A stretch of 64,000 bases of DNA from Membranipora membranacea (taxonomy: Eukaryota; Bryozoa; Gymnolaemata; Cheilostomatida; Membraniporidae). The stretch is taken from contig OU612074.1 of the NCBI GenBank assembly GCA_914767715.1, positions 22,988,062-23,052,061 of the forward strand. The letters are read 5' to 3'. Made by a program: the position numbers and the translations under genes. Shown one piece after another: positions 58,685 through 64,000 of the stretch. Positions within the stretch are counted from its first letter, which is position 1; each line of letters starts with the position of its first letter. The notes under the pieces were generated by a model. It had not been told where the DNA came from and ran no database searches. It worked only from the letters and a program-made list of their open reading frames with translations.

Positions 58685-60170
58685 GTTGAACATTTCTACC
58701 TGCTTACAAAAATCTGTATGTCGAGATAATAACGGAGGTTATACTATGAAGTACAACAGTCAAAATGGCCTGAAAGACCTTGAGAGTTTTTCAATCAAGG
58801 GATGTCGATATCCTACAACTACAAACATTTTGCCCTAATTGAAATCACTAATGAGCAAGTTACAGTAAGTCAAGGTAAGTCGAACCCGAACCCTGAGAAT
58901 TGATGGTACAGTTCATGGCAAAGTTTTAATTGCTTATTAAATGCCTGACATGGCGCAATTCTGATGTATTAATTTTTGTAAATATGAATATGAATATATA
59001 TATAGCCAAAAAAATATATATATATCAAACAAGCCATGGGTAGAATTGTGTTCAGGCCTAGAGCGATTCGATTCTCTGGATATCTATCAAAGCAACACTT
59101 TGCATTGTTTGTTGCATAAAATGACATCTGAGACAACTAGTTTATTCTTCAAGGTTTAAATTTTAAAATGCAACTCAACTACCTTATAGAAGAGCTCAGC
59201 AGTAGTGCCCTGTCTTGCCTAGTCATTCTTACCGACATTTTTCAATTTAAGTAACAGCTCAGATGTCAAAAGAATACGTCAACGGAAATATAATATTATT
59301 TTCATGAGCTCTTTCTGCTATCGACACTAACTAAAAGATGATCAGTGAGTGAATAATTTGACCGTGTCACTATGATATGACAATGCTATTCCTAAGCAAA
59401 AACCTGACAATAATAAGTGACCATAAAGATCTGATCAATTACAAAAATTGTGGCACGAGAAAACCAGCTCGGTGACAAAAGGTTAGATACTGCATGTCCT
59501 AGGCTCCATGAAAGCAGACACCAGAATCTGTATTTGGTGAGCACTTGAAAGAAAAACACAGCTTGAGGGAGGCATACAGTCACGAGAACTTTATAAAGCC
59601 AAAAGTTGCGATGGAGGGTCGATTTAGTACATCCACCACAAAGTAAGTACAGTTCAGAGTACATGCGTTGCAATGTCACCATATTTAAACATGTATGGCG
59701 GTCAATCAGATTTCTCTTCCGAAAGCTGAGCAAGCTTCTTTAAGATCCAGCTGATATGACTTTCCCACAATTATTCCGGGATGTCACAGCTGGAAAATAG
59801 TAGGATTAAGACAAATGCCTGATGAAACAATGACACCAAATTTCTGCTTGGGGGGGGGGGTGTGCTTTGCAATAATTCTGAGAGAGTCTCCGTTGTCTAT
59901 TCTGTCTGAAAAGAGCGTAAATATGCTCCAGTCTTCCGGGACCATATTACATTGGTACCCTTAGTGTACCCTTTGTTAAATGTAATTCATAAACAAAAGT
60001 AGCAAGAACTAAAGAGGATACATATCAGGCATACATATTATGTATCCTTGAAGCAGAGTACAAGGGCTACATATTTCAATCTGGAGTTTGCTACACTTTC
60101 TCTGAAAACGAAAATATTCCGATGCATGAGGTGCTGGTCTGCACCCCAAAGTTACTTATTCATACGCTTT
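58685..60170. other. Upstream region of the M13 peptidase gene
   Basis: A minus-strand open frame at 59392-59733 (113 codons) is hydrophobic but has no recognisable family. A G run lies near 59850-59860. The promoter of the peptidase gene is presumably here but was not identified. Confidence 0.3.
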
Positions 60171-60174
60171 GCAT

Positions 60175-63100
60175 ATGTACCTCAAATACTTTATCGCTGC
60201 CTCGGCAGCAGCTCTCCTCTTTCTTATCATCACTATAGCACTGGTTATAGCCTTGGCTTCTAGGGGAAAATCATGCAACAAGTCAGTCATAGCAGAGCAA
60301 CAAGCAGGTTAGTCTGAACTCAAGTCTTTCTCATATCTGTTAATTAACACTGAGAGTGGCACATCTTCTATCCTGCTCCCCGCAATGTCTTCCGTTCATA
60401 ACTGCCTACAAGGTTCGGTGATTTCTTTCATTTGCAATCTCCTGTGAGTTACCTCAAAACTACAATCATTTAAATAAAGTGATGAGTGAGCTTCCTAATT
60501 ACAAAACAAACAAAGTTGCTCCTGTGAATTGAATCTGTTACGATACAACATACAGTGGTGTGCGTACCACTGCACAACACACAGGTCTTCAGTCTACAAC
60601 TTCATCATGGCCAGCCCCAGCAGCATGAACCCACCCCTATGTGTTGATCACTTCTTGCTATTAATCTATTCATAGAAAATTAATTACATTCCTGATGATT
60701 TATAGGTGGTGAGTCTGATGTGTGTTTGACAGCAGCTTGTGCACAAGCAGGTGAGTTAAAACTAAACTTATTGAATCAAGGGAACAAGTGAGAACTTTAA
60801 GGATGTGTAGCTTTTTTTTTATAGAAGTGTTTATTGTCTTATAGTTACAAGGAGAATAAGGTTTATAAGAAGGGACTACAAATTACCAAAGGGCTTATCA
60901 GATAGTTGGAAATTAGAGTATGACAGCCCTGTTCAGCACACTGTAGTCCCTAGTAATCCCTGTAATCCCTAGTCTGTGAATTCAAACTCTAATGAAATAC
61001 GGTGTCTTCCAAAACAAAAAAATCATGTCACAAACTCTACTCTGTGGTGAAGATTTAAGAGTCGGAGTTTTATTAGCTGGGAAAGCGTGTCATAAACATA
61101 CTTAAGGGAGTGAGAGGGCTTGATTTCTTAGTGCGCCGATTTTATGCATGCAAAATGTTGAAGGTCGTGGGTTCAGACATTGATGCCTCGTCCTTCAGGC
61201 ACCTGCTTTCTGCTGCCTGTAATGTGATGGAACCTTGCGATTTCTATCCATCCAAGTGAAAAGTATGCTTACAAATCCTCTCAAAATCCAATTAATCAAT
61301 ACTATTCATGAAATGAGGAACTCATAGTGCTTTCATAACAGAGAAACCATGAAACTAAAAAGACATCATGAAAGCTGATTTAATCTTTGTCACCTTGTTA
61401 ATATATATTGGCTGCAGGTGTCTATGAAATATTTGTCAGCTGCTATCAAATTTTCTCTTCTTCACAAAATTGTTTAAACAATTTTTTACTTAGGAATATA
61501 CAAAACTTATTTGAAAAAATTGGGGCCGAAGATGAGCCCAAAACATAAGAGATGTAGCCTATCATAGAGGGATTTGACGACAAAAAAACATAAGAGCTAG
61601 GACTCGGATCGATAGAGGGTAACACACGGCAGTAATCAATCACATTGTGGACCAAATTAATATTGTTAATTGTCATATAACTGACATAATTTTGTTATTT
61701 TTTGTGTATAGGCATGTCCATCCCGTTTTCATCCTTTCTTCATTGCTAACTACCTTGTCTCATAGTCATTGGGTTTGAACCTTTATGAAACATGATACTA
61801 TTTGCTTCCCTGCACTGATCAGTTCAATAAAGTTCATATCATTATTAGTATTATATTATTTATTCATTAGCAAGCAAAATGATTGACAGTCTTGACACAA
61901 CTGTTGACCCCTGCGATGATTTCTATCAGTATTCATGTGGAGGATGGATCGATAAGACTGTAATACCTGAATCTGAATTCAGCTATTCAAAGTTCAAAGA
62001 GCTCGGAGATGAAATGGCTGTGCTGATCAGTGGTGAGACTTAGTTTAGCCACTTGATGATTTCATCGGAGTTGGCTGCCAAATTTTGTTTGGTATATCAT
62101 TTTTACCTCTTGATTGATATGGCAACAAGTTTCTCCCTGAACTATCAATTTCCTTCACTGGTACTTTATCCCGATGCAATTCGTTTTTTTTTTAATTTTC
62201 GAATCATTATATTAGCATTTGGACTAAGTCTACCTCAATAACCTTTCAAAATAGAAACCAACAGCCAATGACCAGAATATACAGCCACATAGCTATGCAA
62301 GGAAAGGAGTATTGTTAAGTTACCGTATTATATATTCAGACGAGTCTCTCAAGTAGGTGGTGGCTCGGTTGGTTAGAGCGCTGTCATTTAGTATGCACAT
62401 GTTAAAGGTCGTGGGTTCAAATCTCAGTGCATTCCATCGACTACTGGGGTTTGGCTGGCCCCAAGGTGTGCTCTGACATGCCTGCAAATAGAGAGCAAAC
62501 TGGGGCAGATGTTGCGGCCTTGCCATTGAGGCACTAACATTTTGCCGTTCATGATTCGTGTTGTGGCGAGTGCTTTGACATCTGATTTTAATCAACCTTA
62601 TCGACCATTTTAATCAACCGTTATCTAAATCCTAGACCAGAGAAATGCCAGAACCAAGACAAGAATGGAATAGTGGCAATTTTTTATTTTTTTTTTATTT
62701 ATAGATTTATTGCTAGAAGAGAATTTGTCGTCAGATACAAAATCAATGTTGGAGGCTAAAGACATGTACAAGGCTTGCGTCAACAACGGTACGACCAAGT
62801 GACTGCACCTTCTGGGCTGATTACCTTTAAATGTTTAAAATATTCAAGGACGCTGATGTTAGAATTTAACAACATTAATCAAGAATTTAAGTAGTTTCAT
62901 CAAGCCCCAACCTATGACAGTCATAAAAACAGGGTGTTGTTGACAGTTGATAGCTTTAGAACACATGATACCTTATTAGATACACCATGGCCGTAGTTTA
63001 GAAAAAATGGTAAGGGAGGAAAAACTGTGAGGCGAATCCGCAGTATCACCAGAAGGGGTGCTGTAAGCTCCTCCCCAAGCAATTTAAGGTATATGAATAG

Positions 63101-63892
63101 CAATGGAAATCCCAGAGGAGCTGATAATAACACGGAGAATAGTGTTTGTAGGTCACTGTATTCAGCTTTCTAGGGAAAGCAGTGCCTCCCTGCCTCCCCT
63201 AGAACTACAGCCCTGCACACAGTTGATGAGCTTTTCAGACCAGCTTCAATTTTTCGGGATAAATCCACATGAATGTAAAATGCAAAATTCATGTCAAACA
63301 GAGTTTCTATGTTTGTCCCTATTTCAGATAAAAAAGAGGAAGTGGGAGTTGCCCCGCTTCGTGACCTTCACACTGACTTAGGTGGATGGCCTATATCTGA
63401 TCCTACCTGGAACGAGACTGAGTTTGACCTGTTATACACACTGAGTGAGCTGAGTTTGCTCGGTCATAAGTATCTGGTGGATGTTTCAGTGTCTGCGGAT
63501 GAAAAGGACAGCAAAGTTAATATTGTTAAGGTAAGTAAAATGGTGAAGACTCCAAAGGCAATGATATTAAACTCCAATGACATGAACGCCCCATGGTGCA
63601 ACTAGCCGCTTAATCATCGATATCACATCTCAGGAAGTCTCCATCCTAAGAACGATTCAAATATAGGCATATACATGTTGTGTCTTCGGTCAACAGTTTT
63701 CTTTACCTATAGCTGGACCAGTTTGTATATAGCCTGCCTCACAACAACTATTACTCTGAGCCTGAGTTTGCTAAAGAGAGAAACGCATACAAGACCTACA
63801 TCAGAGAGATAGCGATGGCCATGGGTGCTGACAACAAGACTGTTGACAAAGATGTCAACGATATTATGGAATTTGAGACATACTTTGCAAAT
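60175..63892 (+). CDS. Neprilysin/ECE-type M13 zinc metallopeptidase, N-terminal part (partial at right edge)
   Basis: Six exons in continuous phase: 60175-60307, 60706-60750, 61871-62032, 62705-62788, 63328-63530, 63713-63892, then a donor GTATGT, giving 269 residues. M1 is the first Met after an in-frame stop. A very short cytosolic end and TM segment (about 4-31, [20 protein letters not shown]) make it a type II membrane protein. M13 hallmarks follow: DVCLTAAC (49-56), [14 protein letters not shown] (72-85), KAKD-like [12 protein letters not shown] (about 130-141), LGGWPI (159-164) and the [16 protein letters not shown] helix. M13 enzymes cut peptide hormones and neuropeptides outside the cell. 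The HExxH catalytic domain lies beyond 64000, so activity cannot be judged. Pairs of conserved cysteines are intact. Confidence 0.9.
61115..61245 (+). repeat. Possible eroded family 3 SINE head in an M13 intron
   Basis: AAGGTCGTGGGTTCAGACAT matches the B-box region of the family 3 SINE at 62352 (AAGGTCGTGGGTTCAAATCT). The remainder is too diverged to align by eye. Confidence 0.35.
62352..62597 (+). repeat. tRNA-derived SINE, family 3, full-length plus-strand copy
   Basis: AAGTAGGTGGTGGCTCGGTT and GGTTAGAGCGC (A-box region), GGTCGTGGGTTCAAATCTCA (B box), then CTACTGGGGTTTGGCTGGCC, CAAGGTGTGCTCTGAC, CTGGGGCAGATGTTGCGGCC and 3' end GACATCTGATTTTAATCAACC, with ATTTTAATCAACC repeated just after. 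It lies in the intron between exons 3 and 4 of the M13 gene. Confidence 0.8.
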
Positions 63893-64000
63893 GTATGTAC
63901 AAGTCTACCATGGGTTCAAATCATTCAGCTGGCGTTCTTAACCAATGCAAGTTGTATCATAACAAGAATATTCACATTTCATATTGATGAATTTGATATT

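Noticed and set aside
59392-59733. Minus-strand 113-codon hydrophobic frame
   Set aside because: No recognisable motif or splice context; length alone is not convincing.
61463-61490. Palindrome AAATTGTTTAAACAATTT
   Set aside because: Short AT-rich palindrome; expected by chance in DNA of this composition.
1-64000. CRISPR arrays, operons, bacterial promoters, integrons
   Set aside because: The window is eukaryotic; the tandem arrays present have no spacer structure.

Overview
This window is nuclear DNA from a metazoan, most likely a marine invertebrate. Genes are split by short introns with GT/AG borders, the base composition is AT-rich, and there are tRNA-derived SINEs, LINE retrotransposons and tandem repeats. 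There are no bacterial features. The species cannot be read from the sequence. The gene content (a polycystin-1-like protein, an M13 peptidase, and a BRICHOS precursor with a cysteine-rich tail) would suit an annelid or another lophotrochozoan, but that is only an inference.

Layout. 1-14.2 kb is gene-poor and repeat-rich. It holds two tRNA-derived SINEs, an unclassified dispersed repeat in three copies, a dead LINE fragment, one well-folded tRNA-Ile(AAU) gene with a tRNA-Ala-like relic nearby, and a candidate two-exon gene for a 49-residue secreted peptide (minus strand, 4499-5026). 14.4-16.8 kb holds a five-exon minus-strand gene for a 192-residue secreted BRICHOS precursor ending in a cysteine-rich, beta-prone 13-residue tail. 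19.4-23.6 kb is a nearly intact non-LTR retrotransposon (plus strand) whose two ORFs overlap in the string TAATG.

24.8-50.1 kb is one large minus-strand gene, reconstructed here as 40 coding exons in unbroken phase giving about 2238 residues. It is a polycystin-1-like, 11-transmembrane protein: signal peptide, Thr-rich mucin segment, CUB domain, second Thr-rich segment, GAIN-like region with a degenerate GPS, TM1, PLAT, TM2-TM6, polycystin (TOP) domain, channel-like TM7-TM11, then a cytoplasmic tail with duplicated exons and a ZU5-like segment. Its introns contain SINEs, a 22-bp minisatellite and a 2.1-kb foldback-like element with tandem-repeat inverted ends.

50-60 kb is mostly noncoding, with SINEs, a dead LINE fragment, a 13-bp minisatellite and a relic exon. 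60.2-64 kb holds the first six exons (269 residues) of a plus-strand neprilysin/ECE-type M13 metallopeptidase that runs off the right edge before its catalytic domain.

The genes are independent eukaryotic transcription units; nothing indicates an operon-like pathway. The most noteworthy items are the BRICHOS/cysteine-tail precursor, the polycystin with a non-consensus GPS plus a furin-type site, its duplicated tail exons and ZU5-like segment, the small secreted peptide, and the foldback element.
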